A stretch of DNA of 64,000 nucleotides, from positions 1,922,001 to 1,986,000 of the forward strand of contig JADJOI010000003.1 in NCBI GenBank assembly GCA_016713875.1. Reading direction: 5' to 3'. Below are positions 6,917 to 14,650 of the stretch, in pieces. The notes under the pieces are model-generated. The model was not told the DNA's origin. It made no database searches and was given only the letters and a program-made list of their open reading frames with translations. A program made the position numbers and the translations under genes. The stretch's first letter is position 1. Each line of letters begins with the position of its first letter. The stretch is from Flavobacteriales bacterium (GTDB lineage: Bacteria; Bacteroidota; Bacteroidia; Flavobacteriales_F; PHOS-HE28).

Positions 6917-9542
6917 CCGCCAGCTGCGCCTGGCGCAGCATCAACGCACGGTCGCAGCAGGCCATGGTGCGCAGCAGCATCGCGACGTCCGCCGCATCGC
7001 CCATCAGGGCTTCGGCCGTGGCCGACATGCCGAAGAGCACGGCGTGGGGCCTCAGCTTGTGGCGCACACGCGGCAGCACGTCCGCGTCACCACCATCCGC
7101 CGCGCGCAGCACGTCCGCCCGCCAGGAGGCGAGTTCGCGGCGGTACTGCGTCATCACGCGCAGCAGCTTCTCGGCATCGCGGTCGTACTGGTCCTCCAGC
7201 GTGGCCAGTTGCGGCGGTCCGGTGCACGGGCCTTCCGCACGGCCGGTCCAGAAGGCGGCGGCCTCGGCCAGCATGCCGCGGTCGATGGGCTTCACGAGCC
7301 GTGCGTTGAGCCCGGCCTTCAGCGCCTCGGCCTCCTGCTCCGCATCCGCATAAGCGGTGACGGCGAGCATGGGCACATAGCGATGGCGGCGCAGCCCGCG
7401 GATGCGCATCGCGAGCTCGGTGCCGCGCATGTCGCCGCCCAGGTCCATGTCGATCAGCATCAGGTCGAAGGCGTGTCCATCGCAGGCCGCCAGCGCGTCC
7501 GCGGAACCGGCACAGGATACGAGCGACCAGCCCAGCGCGCCGGCCCACTGCGCGAGCAGTTCGCGGTTGGTGGACACATCGTCCACGTGCAGCACGCGCA
7601 GGCCGCGCACCTGGTCCGGCGCGGGAGCGGGGGCGGCGGGCGCGGTCACCGGCGCATCCAATGGGGGCAGCTCCACGGTGAAGCGGCTGCCCAGACCCGG
7701 GCTGCTGTGCAGGGTGATGGTGCCGCCGAGCAGCTCCACCAATCGCCGCGTGATCGCCAGGCCGAGGCCTGCCCCATCGCTGGTGTTGTCGCCCGTCCGG
7801 GCCCGCTCGAAGCGCAGGAAGATGGCACGCTGCCGGTCCTCGGCGATGCCCGGACCGGTGTCGGACACCTCGACCACGAGCCGCTCCTCGCGCAGCCGCA
7901 CGCGCACATCGACCTGCCCCTGCACGGTGTACTTCACCGCGTTGGCCACGAGGTTGTCCACGATGCGGTGCAGGCGCAGCGGATCGCTGACGACATGGGC
8001 CGGAGCCTGGGTGAGGTCGAGGCGCAGGGCCAGTCCCTTGGCCTCGGCGGCGGGCAGGTGCGTGCGGGTGATGTCGGTGAACAGGGCATGGAGGTCGAGG
8101 TGCGCGGCGTGCGGGGTTTCCCGGCCGGCGTCGATGCGGGCGTGCAGCAGCAGGTCGTCCACCAGGTCGTGCAGGCGGCGGGCGCTGCGTTCGATCACGT
8201 CCAGGCGATCGCGGTCAGCGGTGCTCAGCGCACCGCGGTCGATGCCATCGGCCATGCCCAGGATGGCCTGCAGCGGGGTGCGCACATCGTGGCTGAGGTT
8301 GGCGGTGATCTCGCGGCGCAGGCGGTCGGCCTCTTCGGCGGCGTGGCGGGCCTGCTGCAGGTCGAGCACACGTTCGTCGATGCGCTGCTGCATCTGTTCC
8401 AGGCTGCGGGCCAGACGGCCCACCTCGTCGGATCGGTCGGTGGGCAGGGCCGCGCCCCCGGCCCCGGCGGCATAGCGCTCCACCTGCGCGGTGATCCGGT
8501 CGAGCCGCGCCGCCAGGCTGCGGGCGAAAAAGAGACCGAGCAGCGCGAAGCCCGCGGCGATGCCCAGCGTGAGGCCCAGGGCCCGGTCGCGGCGGGCGTC
8601 CAGTTCGGCGAGCAGCGGGGCCGCGTCCGCGCCAAGTCCGAGGTGGAGCGTGTAGGGCAGCGGGGTATCGTCCAGCGCGCGGAAGGTCCACCACCGATGG
8701 CCCACCGCCACCACGCTGTCGGGAGGTGGTAGCGGTGCACCGGTCACGGACTCCGGATCGACGAGGCCGCCCTGCTCGGAGCGGAACATGTGGGCGGTGT
8801 CCGGGTGCAGCACCACTTCACCATCGGGGCGGATCAGCACCAGCGTCGAGGTGACGCGCTGATCGGCCAGCAGCTCGGCGGACAAGGGGCGCAGGTCGGC
8901 GTTGATCACCACCAGCCCCACAAGCGCGCCGTCGGGACCGAAGAGGGCGCGGGCCGCGCGGAGGGTGGGCATCAACGGGCGCGACAAGGCGCCGTGCTCG
9001 CGGTTGAGGTCGATGCGGGAGAAGTAGGTCTCGCCGGGCGCCAGGGCCAGTGCCGCCTGGTGGTAGTCCCGGTCGCCTTTGGCCTGCAAGGCACTGTCGG
9101 CAATGCGCAGCACGCGGCCGTCGATGCGGTCGAAGCGCACCCGCTCCATGCCCAGGCTGTCGGCGGCCAGCAGGCGCACCTGAGCGTAGGCGGCGCGCGA
9201 GCGCAGGAAGCTCTCCATCAGCAGGGCCACACGCTGGAGGTCGGCGGCGCGCACCAGGCTGTCACCGGTGGTGTCGTTCGCCAGGCGAAGCACCGGGTCG
9301 TTGGTGGCCAGGAAGGCGATGTCGTCCGCCAGCGTGGCCGTGAAGGCGCGCAGGCGCAGTTCGGCCAGGTCGAGGTCGTGGCGCAGGTCGTTGCGCACGG
9401 TGAGCTGAACCTGTTCGCGCACGGCGCGGTACACCAGGAAGCCGGCCAGCAACGCGGCGCACGTCACCAGCAGGGTGAACACCGCCACCGTGCGGGTGAC
9501 GATGGAGCGGTGCCAGGGGGTGCGCGAGGGGGAGGCCATCAT
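6891..9542 (-). CDS. Hybrid sensor histidine kinase with C-terminal receiver
   Basis: This is an 883-residue membrane kinase. The N-terminus has a membrane segment (VFTLLVTCAALLAGFLVYRAV), a large extracytoplasmic sensor domain (to about residue 320), a second membrane segment (LGLTLGIAAGFALLGLFFA) and a HAMP linker. The HisKA phosphoacceptor is in ITANLSHDVRTPLQAILG. The ATPase domain has DNLVANAVKYT, DTGPGIA and GAGLGLAI. A receiver domain follows (VLHVDDVSTNRELL, LMLIDMDLGG, ARLVKPID). The last 110 residues are alpha-helical with VRHKLRPH, perhaps a degenerate Hpt domain. The start at 9542 overlaps the stop of the upstream EI24 gene (ATGA), so the two are coupled. The 3' end overlaps the LytTR regulator gene by 26 bases in convergent orientation. 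Confidence 0.92.
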   Translation of the reverse strand: MMASPSRTPWHRSIVTRTVAVFTLLVTCAALLAGFLVYRAVREQVQLTVRNDLRHDLDLAELRLRAFTATLADDIAFLATNDPVLRLANDTTGDSLVRAADLQRVALLMESFLRSRAAYAQVRLLAADSLGMERVRFDRIDGRVLRIADSALQAKGDRDYHQAALALAPGETYFSRIDLNREHGALSRPLMPTLRAARALFGPDGALVGLVVINADLRPLSAELLADQRVTSTLVLIRPDGEVVLHPDTAHMFRSEQGGLVDPESVTGAPLPPPDSVVAVGHRWWTFRALDDTPLPYTLHLGLGADAAPLLAELDARRDRALGLTLGIAAGFALLGLFFARSLAARLDRITAQVERYAAGAGGAALPTDRSDEVGRLARSLEQMQQRIDERVLDLQQARHAAEEADRLRREITANLSHDVRTPLQAILGMADGIDRGALSTADRDRLDVIERSARRLHDLVDDLLLHARIDAGRETPHAAHLDLHALFTDITRTHLPAAEAKGLALRLDLTQAPAHVVSDPLRLHRIVDNLVANAVKYTVQGQVDVRVRLREERLVVEVSDTGPGIAEDRQRAIFLRFERARTGDNTSDGAGLGLAITRRLVELLGGTITLHSSPGLGSRFTVELPPLDAPVTAPAAPAPAPDQVRGLRVLHVDDVSTNRELLAQWAGALGWSLVSCAGSADALAACDGHAFDLMLIDMDLGGDMRGTELAMRIRGLRRHRYVPMLAVTAYADAEQEAEALKAGLNARLVKPIDRGMLAEAAAFWTGRAEGPCTGPPQLATLEDQYDRDAEKLLRVMTQYRRELASWRADVLRAADGGDADVLPRVRHKLRPHAVLFGMSATAEALMGDAADVAMLLRTMACCDRALMLRQAQLAATAGAAGE

Positions 9543-10336
9543 CGGCGATCGTTCGGGGCCATACGGCCGGCGTGGTGGAACGCGAGCACGGCGCCCACGG
9601 CAGCGAGCAACGGCGCGAAGGTGGTGCCGAGCAGCGGCACCTTCATCAGCAGGCTGAAGGCCGTGCCGTTGCCCAGCACCAGACCGAGGTGGGCGTTCAC
9701 CGTGCGCACGCTGTCGGCCAGGCGCAGGCGGCGGCGTTCCAGGATGTAGTCCACCGCGCTGAACCCATAGAAGTAGGCGCCCACGATGAAGAGGGCCAGC
9801 GTGGCCAGCGGCACGAAGAGCGGCATCACCAGGGAGAGCAGGCCGATGGCCAGGCCGATGGTGAGCTCCAGCACCCCATTGCGAAGGGCGATGGCCGCTC
9901 CACGCAGCGCATCGCGCAGCACCTGGGCCAGGCTGAACGGGTGCTCGGCGCCGGTAAGGAGCTCCTCGGCGCGTTCGCTCGCGTAGGCCAGCAGCGGCGA
10001 CAGCAGGATCAGCACCAGGTACTTGTTGAGCGAGAGCAGCAGGTAGAGCACGAGCAGCTTCAGGGCCAGCCAGGTGAGCGCCTCGCGGGTGGCGTTGAAC
10101 ACGCGCTTCAACGCGGCCCACCAGCCCGTGTCCTGAGCAGGGTCCACCTGCAACCCCAGCTGGCTGGCAAGCCATGCGCCGAGCTCCTCCACCGGCCCCT
10201 GCAGCAGGGCGAACAGCCCGAAGGTGAGCAGCGCCCAGAGCAGCAGGGGCACCAGGAACATCCAGGTCATGCGGTGGCGGCGCATGAAGCCGAAGGCCTC
10301 CACGAAGCTGCTGAAGCCGTTGCCGAAGCCGTCCAT
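9539..10336 (-). CDS. EI24 domain (CysZ-like) membrane protein
   Basis: This is a 265-residue polytopic membrane protein. The start at 10336 (MDGFGNGFSSFVEAFGFM) was chosen because it sits 9 bases after a TACCTTGC box and matches the usual N-terminus of EI24/CysZ-like proteins; the longer frame upstream is not conserved in character. Hydrophobic helices include WMFLVPLLLWALLTFGLFALL, LKLLVLYLLLSLNKYLVLILL, LTIGLAIGLLSLVMPLFVPLATLALFIVG and ALLAAVGAVLAFH. CysZ imports sulfate in Gammaproteobacteria, but most Bacteroidota homologues are untested. It is divergent from purB with overlapping promoter space of 49 bases, and overlaps the kinase gene downstream. Confidence 0.86.
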   Translation of the reverse strand: MDGFGNGFSSFVEAFGFMRRHRMTWMFLVPLLLWALLTFGLFALLQGPVEELGAWLASQLGLQVDPAQDTGWWAALKRVFNATREALTWLALKLLVLYLLLSLNKYLVLILLSPLLAYASERAEELLTGAEHPFSLAQVLRDALRGAAIALRNGVLELTIGLAIGLLSLVMPLFVPLATLALFIVGAYFYGFSAVDYILERRRLRLADSVRTVNAHLGLVLGNGTAFSLLMKVPLLGTTFAPLLAAVGAVLAFHHAGRMAPNDRR

Positions 10337-10345
10337 CGGGGATGC

Positions 10346-10353
10346 GCAAGGTA
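10346..10353 (-). promoter_or_regulatory. -7 box TACCTTGC for the EI24 gene
   Basis: TACCTTGC on the minus strand lies 9 bases before the ATG at 10336, back to back with the purB box at 10369-10376. Confidence 0.5.
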
Positions 10354-10368
10354 GGGGCGCCGCCCGGC

Positions 10369-10376
10369 TACCTTTG
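10369..10376 (+). promoter_or_regulatory. -7 box TACCTTTG for purB
   Basis: This is a perfect match to TAnnTTTG, ending 9 bases before the purB ATG at 10386. No clear TTTG -33 element is visible about 19 bases upstream. Confidence 0.6.
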
Positions 10377-10385
10377 GCGCTCCGC

Positions 10386-11753
10386 ATGGACCTGTCCGCC
10401 CTCACCGCCATCTCGCCGCTCGACGGCCGTTACCGCGCACGCGCCGCGCCGCTGGCCATCTGGTTCTCCGAACTGGCCCTCATCCGCTACCGCCTGGTGG
10501 TGGAGCTGGCCTACTTCCGCTTCCTGTGCGAAGTGCCGCTGCCCGAGCTGCAGGGCACCGATGTGCGCCGGCTGGACGGCCTGTTCGGGCGGGTGTCGGC
10601 GTTGAGCGAGGCCGACGCGCAGGCGATCAAGGCCATCGAACGCACCACCAACCACGACGTGAAAGCCGTGGAGTACTGGCTGAAGGAGCGGCTCGATGAG
10701 CTGGGCCTCGGGGATCGCAAGGAGTTCGTGCACTTCGCGCTCACCAGTCAGGACATCAACAACACCGCCCTGCCGCTGCTGATCAAGGAGTTCGTGGGCG
10801 TGTACTACGTGCCGCAGCTCACCGCCTTGCGCGACCGGCTGCACGGGCTCGCGCTGGAGTGGGCGCAGGTGCCGATGCTGGCGCGCACCCACGGGCAGCC
10901 GGCCTCGCCCACCCGGCTGGGCAAGGAGCTGCAGGTGTTCGTGGAGCGGCTGGACGTTCAGTTGCGCGCCCTGCGCGCGGTGCCCTTCACCTGCAAGTTC
11001 GGCGGGGCCACCGGCAACTTCAACGCGCACCACGCGGCCTACCCCGAGCTCGACTGGCCGCGGCTGGCCGACCGCTTCTGCGACACCCTGCTGGGCCTGC
11101 AGCGCCAGCAGTTCACCACGCAGATCGAGCACTACGACCAGCTGGCGGCGCTCTTCGACGCCATGCGGCGCATCAACACCATCCTGATCGACCTGTGCCG
11201 CGACGTGTGGCAGTACATCAGCATGGACCACTTCCGCCAGCGCACCAAGGCCGGCGAGGTGGGCAGCAGCGCCATGCCGCACAAGGTGAACCCCATCGAC
11301 TTCGAGAACGCCGAGGGCAACCTGGGCCTGGCCAACGCGCTGTTCGCGCACCTGGCGGAGAAGCTGCCCATCAGCCGTTTGCAGCGCGACCTCACGGACA
11401 GCACGGTGACGCGCAACATCGGTGTGCCCATGGCCCACACGATGCTGGCGGTGGACGCCATCCGGCGCGGGCTGGACAAGCTGCTGCTGAACGAGGAGGC
11501 CATCCATCGCGAGCTGGACGCGCAGTGGGCCGTGGTGGCCGAAGGCATCCAGACCATCCTGCGCCGCGCCGGCTACCCCGAGCCCTATGAGCGCCTGAAG
11601 GAGCTCACCCGCGGGAAGGACCGCATCGCTGAAGCGGACATCCACGCCTTCATCGACCGGCTGGACGTGAGCGAGGCGGTGAAGCAGCAGCTGCGCACCC
11701 TCGACCCGCGCCACTACACCGGGGTGGACCTGATGAGCCGGATGATCCCCTAG
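10386..11753 (+). CDS. purB: Adenylosuccinate lyase
   Basis: The enzyme cleaves adenylosuccinate to AMP and SAICAR to AICAR, releasing fumarate, in purine synthesis. The protein is 455 residues, the length of the E. coli-type PurB. The start at 10386 gives MDLSALTAISPLDGRY, the usual N-terminus, and follows the TACCTTTG box; the frame extends upstream but without conserved content. Visible signatures are TSQDINNTA, ARTHGQPASPT, FGGATGNFNAH and the fumarase/aspartase family loop GSSAMPHKVNPIDFEN around residue 294, with the catalytic serine. The next gene begins four bases after the stop. Confidence 0.97.
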   Translation: MDLSALTAISPLDGRYRARAAPLAIWFSELALIRYRLVVELAYFRFLCEVPLPELQGTDVRRLDGLFGRVSALSEADAQAIKAIERTTNHDVKAVEYWLKERLDELGLGDRKEFVHFALTSQDINNTALPLLIKEFVGVYYVPQLTALRDRLHGLALEWAQVPMLARTHGQPASPTRLGKELQVFVERLDVQLRALRAVPFTCKFGGATGNFNAHHAAYPELDWPRLADRFCDTLLGLQRQQFTTQIEHYDQLAALFDAMRRINTILIDLCRDVWQYISMDHFRQRTKAGEVGSSAMPHKVNPIDFENAEGNLGLANALFAHLAEKLPISRLQRDLTDSTVTRNIGVPMAHTMLAVDAIRRGLDKLLLNEEAIHRELDAQWAVVAEGIQTILRRAGYPEPYERLKELTRGKDRIAEADIHAFIDRLDVSEAVKQQLRTLDPRHYTGVDLMSRMIP

Positions 11754-11757
11754 GCGG

Positions 11758-12408
11758 ATGCGGACGCGCGTGTGGATCGCCGCGGCGGTCGGCCTCGCAG
11801 CGACCGCCGTGCTGCTCGTGCAGTGGTGCGACAAGCGAGTGCGGACGGCGAGCGCCCCGCACCTGTACGACCACGCCGCCGACGTGCCGCTGAACCGCGT
11901 GGCCGTGCTGCTGGGCACCAGCGCCCGGGCGAGGGGCGGTGGCCCGAACCTCTACTTCACGCATCGCATCGCCGCCACGGTGGAGCTGCTGAGGACCGGG
12001 CGTGTGCAGCACGTGCTCATCAGCGGTGACAACCGACATGCCTCGTACAATGAGCCCTGGGACATGCGGCGGGCGCTGATGGCGGCCGGGGTGGACAGCA
12101 CGCGCATCACGCTCGACTACGCGGGCTTCCGCACGCTGGACAGCATGGTGCGGGCTCGCGATGTGTTCGGGCAACCGGGCTTCGTGGTGGTGAGCCAGCG
12201 GTTCCACACCGAGCGGGCCGTGTTCCTGGCGCGGCGCCTCGGCATCGCGGCGGTGGGCTATGATGCGCCGGACGTGCCTGCGGGCTACGGCCGCCTCACG
12301 ATGCTGCGCGAGAAGCTGGCGCGGGTGAAGCTGCACCTCGACCTCTGGCTCGGCGTGGGGCCGCACTTCCCCGGGCCGCCCGAGCCCATCCGCTTCCCCG
12401 GAGCGTGA
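11758..12408 (+). CDS. SanA/YdcF-like (DUF218) membrane-anchored protein
   Basis: This 216-residue protein has an N-terminal membrane anchor (VWIAAAVGLAATAVLLV) and a DUF218 domain in the envelope. The family pattern VAVLLGTSAR..GGPN.YFTHRI, HVLISGDN, MRRALMAAGVD and FVVVSQRFHTERAVFLARRLG is clear and closest to SanA, a protein linked to envelope barrier function and vancomycin resistance in enterobacteria. It begins four bases after purB and ends adjacent to the convergent DinB gene, with no gap between the two stop codons. The enzymatic activity of the family is unknown. Confidence 0.87.
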   Translation: MRTRVWIAAAVGLAATAVLLVQWCDKRVRTASAPHLYDHAADVPLNRVAVLLGTSARARGGGPNLYFTHRIAATVELLRTGRVQHVLISGDNRHASYNEPWDMRRALMAAGVDSTRITLDYAGFRTLDSMVRARDVFGQPGFVVVSQRFHTERAVFLARRLGIAAVGYDAPDVPAGYGRLTMLREKLARVKLHLDLWLGVGPHFPGPPEPIRFPGA

Positions 12409-12897
12409 TCATGCCCCGGCCAGGCGCTGGAAAGCCACCAGGTCCGTGCGGGGGATCCGCTCCAGGCCCAGGGCACGCATCTGCGTCACCACCTGGCCGC
12501 GGTGGTAGCTGCTGTGGTTCAGGGCGTGCATGATCATCTGCCAGGCGGGCTGGGCATAGGGGTTGCCCTTCAGGTCGTGGTAGCGGCAGGTGGCCATCAG
12601 GCCCTCTTCATCGAGCGAGCGCGCATAGCCGGTGAAGCGCTCCACGTGCGGCATCAGCGTGTCCAGCTCCTGGGTGGGCTCGGCGGGCCAGCGCATGGTG
12701 GCTCCGGTGAGGCGGAGGAACCACGCGTTCTCCGCATCGCGGATGTGCATCAGCGTGCCGCGCAGCGTGGGGAAGCTGCTGGCGGCATGCCGGTCGAGCA
12801 GGGCATCGGGCTCCTCCTTCAGGCGGTCGACGAAGGCGGTGCTGGCCCAGTGGTCGTAGGCGGCGTATTGCTGGATGAGGGTGCTGAGGTGGCTCAT
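12409..12897 (-). CDS. DinB family protein
   Basis: This is a 162-residue four-helix-bundle protein of the DinB/YfiT metal-binding superfamily. The three conserved histidines are visible in GTLMHIRDAE (helix 2) and MHALNHSSYHRGQV (helix 4), the typical HxxxH arrangement for binding a divalent metal. The start at 12897 (MSHLSTLIQQYAAYDHWA) is preferred over an upstream ATG at 12954 because the family begins near the LxxYxxYxxW motif. Some relatives are thiol-dependent S-transferases; the substrate here cannot be read from the sequence. It is convergent with the SanA-like gene. Confidence 0.88.
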   Translation of the reverse strand: MSHLSTLIQQYAAYDHWASTAFVDRLKEEPDALLDRHAASSFPTLRGTLMHIRDAENAWFLRLTGATMRWPAEPTQELDTLMPHVERFTGYARSLDEEGLMATCRYHDLKGNPYAQPAWQMIMHALNHSSYHRGQVVTQMRALGLERIPRTDLVAFQRLAGA

Positions 12898-12983
12898 GGG
12901 TGGATAAAGCTGTTCAAAATTCCGACGCGCCGTTCGGCGATCGCCATGCGGCACCGGTCGAATTTCGCGGGGACAAAGTGCGC

Positions 12984-13454
12984 ATGATCGGAACGCTGTT
13001 CGGCAAGAAGAAGATCACCGAGGACCGCCTCGCCAACGTGTTCGTCAACGCCCTGCTGGAACTGGTGGGGCATGGCTTCGCCGACGTGGCCGCCGAGCTG
13101 AACGAATCACCGGAGCTGGTCGCCGAGCAGGTGCTCGACCCCTCCGACGACGGTGCCTTCCTGATGACCGTGCTGGCCGGCAACCTGCTGGAACTGGACA
13201 GGCAGCTGCCTTCCGGGCTGGACCGTCGGCTGACGGCGCTCGTGCTGAGCAAGTTCGCGCAGGCCACGGGGCTCCGCTCCTCCGACCTGGAACGTGAGGT
13301 GGGCGCGCTGAAGGCGATGATGGCGCGCCTCAACCACCCCAGCAAGAACACGGTGTACGCCATGAGCCGCGCGCTCTTCCACCAGTACGACCTGTTCGGC
13401 CACCAGACGTGTGATCTCCTCGCCGATGGCCAGTGCGGCCGTGGCGGCGGGTGA
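12984..13454 (+). CDS. Conserved hypothetical protein with tail running into lhgO antisense
   Basis: This 156-residue soluble protein begins MIGTLFGKKKITEDRLANVFVNALLE; I do not recognise a named domain. It is largely helical and acidic (ELNESPELVAEQVLDPSDDG, LTALVLSKFAQATGLRSSDLE). The credible part ends around LFHQYDLFGHQ. The last dozen residues (..GQCGRGGG) are antisense to the C-terminal codons of lhgO and look like read-through after loss of the natural stop. An alternative upstream ATG at 12900 is less likely, since the 28 added residues look unlike a protein N-terminus. Function is unknown. Confidence 0.72.
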   Translation: MIGTLFGKKKITEDRLANVFVNALLELVGHGFADVAAELNESPELVAEQVLDPSDDGAFLMTVLAGNLLELDRQLPSGLDRRLTALVLSKFAQATGLRSSDLEREVGALKAMMARLNHPSKNTVYAMSRALFHQYDLFGHQTCDLLADGQCGRGGG

Positions 13455-14600
13455 TGGTGCGTTGAGCACATGGATGTGGGTGCCACGTCGCTCGATGCGG
13501 AAGTCGTCCACCATGGCCCCGTCGGTGCCCAGCAGCATGGCCCGCACCCCGGCGCGGCCCGGGCGCAGGTCATCCATCTCCAGGGAAGGAACCAGCCGCC
13601 GCAGGGTGCGCAGGAAGAGGCGCTTGCTGAAGGCGCGGCGGTATTCGTCGATGCCGTAGCGCATGTTCTTCATGAAGAGCTTCCAGGTGCCGCCGTAGCT
13701 CAGCGCATCGGCCGTGTCGCGCAGGTCCACGTCGGTCTTGCCGTAGCCCTCGCGTTTGAAGGTGAACACGGCGTTGGGCCCGCATTCGATGCTGCCGTCG
13801 GTCATCCGCGTGAAGTGCACGCCCAGGAAGGGGAAGCGGGGGTCGGGCACGGGGTAGATCAGGTGGCGCACCTTGTGCTTGGCATGGTCCTCCAGCTCGT
13901 AGTAGTCGCCGCGGAAGCCCACGATGCGCTCGGGGAAGCGCACCCCGTCGGCCTTGGCGAGCCGATCGCTCTGCAGGCCGGCGCAGAAGATGGCGTGCCG
14001 GGTGCGGTAGGCGCCCTTGGTGGTACGGAGAATGCTGAAGGCCTCGCCGTGCTCGGTGCCGATGACGCGTTCGCCCAGATGCACCGCGCTGCGCGGGTTG
14101 AGGGCGAGGGCGAGCTCGGTCATCTTCGCGGTAGCGCCGCGGAAGTCGATGATGCCGGTGCAGCCCACGTGGATGCCGGCGATGCCGGTGCAGTGCGGTT
14201 CGATCTCCCGGATCTCCTGCGCGTTCACCCGGCGCATATCCTCGATGCCGTTGGCCTGGCCGTGCCCCCAGATCTTGTCCAAGCGGGGCAGCTCGGCAGG
14301 GTCGGTGGCCACGATGAGCTTGCCGCAGACGTCGTGGGCGATCCCGTGCTCGCGAGCGAAGGCCACCAGCTCACGGCGGCCGGTGACGCAGTTGCGGGCC
14401 TTGTAGCTGCCGGGCTTGTAGTAGATGCCGCTGTGGATGACCCCGCTGTTATGGCCGGTCTGGTGGTCGGCCAGGACCTGCTCCTTCTCGATCAGCAGGA
14501 TGTCCAGCTGCGGGAAGCGGGCCTGCAGCTTGTGGAAGGTGCCGGCACCCACGATGCCGCCGCCCACGATCACCACGTCCCACGTGCGTCCGTTCTCCAT
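13107..14600 (-). CDS. lhgO: L-2-hydroxyglutarate oxidase with aberrant C-terminal extension
   Basis: This FAD-dependent oxidase of the DAO family oxidises L-2-hydroxyglutarate to 2-oxoglutarate. The N-terminus VVIVGGGIVGAGTFHKLQ is the dinucleotide-binding motif; TGHNSGVIHSGIYYKPGS, GIADIHV-like and HVLNAPSPAATAALAIG are LhgO signatures. The start at 14600 places the FAD motif at the usual position. Homologues are about 400 residues and end shortly after the AIG..I segment, but here the frame runs about 100 residues further, antisense to the gene at 12984-13454. The extra residues look non-protein-like, so a deletion or sequence error probably removed the true stop. The enzyme core is complete. 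Confidence 0.9.
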   Translation of the reverse strand: MENGRTWDVVIVGGGIVGAGTFHKLQARFPQLDILLIEKEQVLADHQTGHNSGVIHSGIYYKPGSYKARNCVTGRRELVAFAREHGIAHDVCGKLIVATDPAELPRLDKIWGHGQANGIEDMRRVNAQEIREIEPHCTGIAGIHVGCTGIIDFRGATAKMTELALALNPRSAVHLGERVIGTEHGEAFSILRTTKGAYRTRHAIFCAGLQSDRLAKADGVRFPERIVGFRGDYYELEDHAKHKVRHLIYPVPDPRFPFLGVHFTRMTDGSIECGPNAVFTFKREGYGKTDVDLRDTADALSYGGTWKLFMKNMRYGIDEYRRAFSKRLFLRTLRRLVPSLEMDDLRPGRAGVRAMLLGTDGAMVDDFRIERRGTHIHVLNAPSPAATAALAIGEEITRLVAEQVVLVEERAAHGVHRVLAGVVEARHHRLQRAHLTFQVGGAEPRGLRELAQHERRQPTVQPGRQLPVQFQQVAGQHGHQEGTVVGGVEHLLGDQLR

Positions 14601-14622
14601 GTCGGGTGTGTTGCCTGCGGCG

Positions 14623-14630
14623 CGAAGGTA
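14623..14630 (-). promoter_or_regulatory. -7 box TACCTTCG for lhgO
   Basis: TACCTTCG on the minus strand lies 22 bases before the ATG at 14600 and matches the recurring TAnnTTnG element. Confidence 0.45.
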
Positions 14631-14650
14631 TCGGGCCGGAGGGCGCGGGC

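Noticed and set aside
9543..10349. N-terminal extension of the hybrid kinase frame up to 10349
   Set aside because: The segment is antisense-frame to nothing useful and overlaps the whole EI24 gene on the same strand in another frame. The kinase starts at 9542 with a membrane segment and ATGA overlap.
12900..12983. Upstream ATG (12900) for the hypothetical gene at 12984
   Set aside because: The extra 28 residues are not protein-like, and the region is the divergent promoter space with DinB. MIGTLFGKKK at 12984 is the better start.
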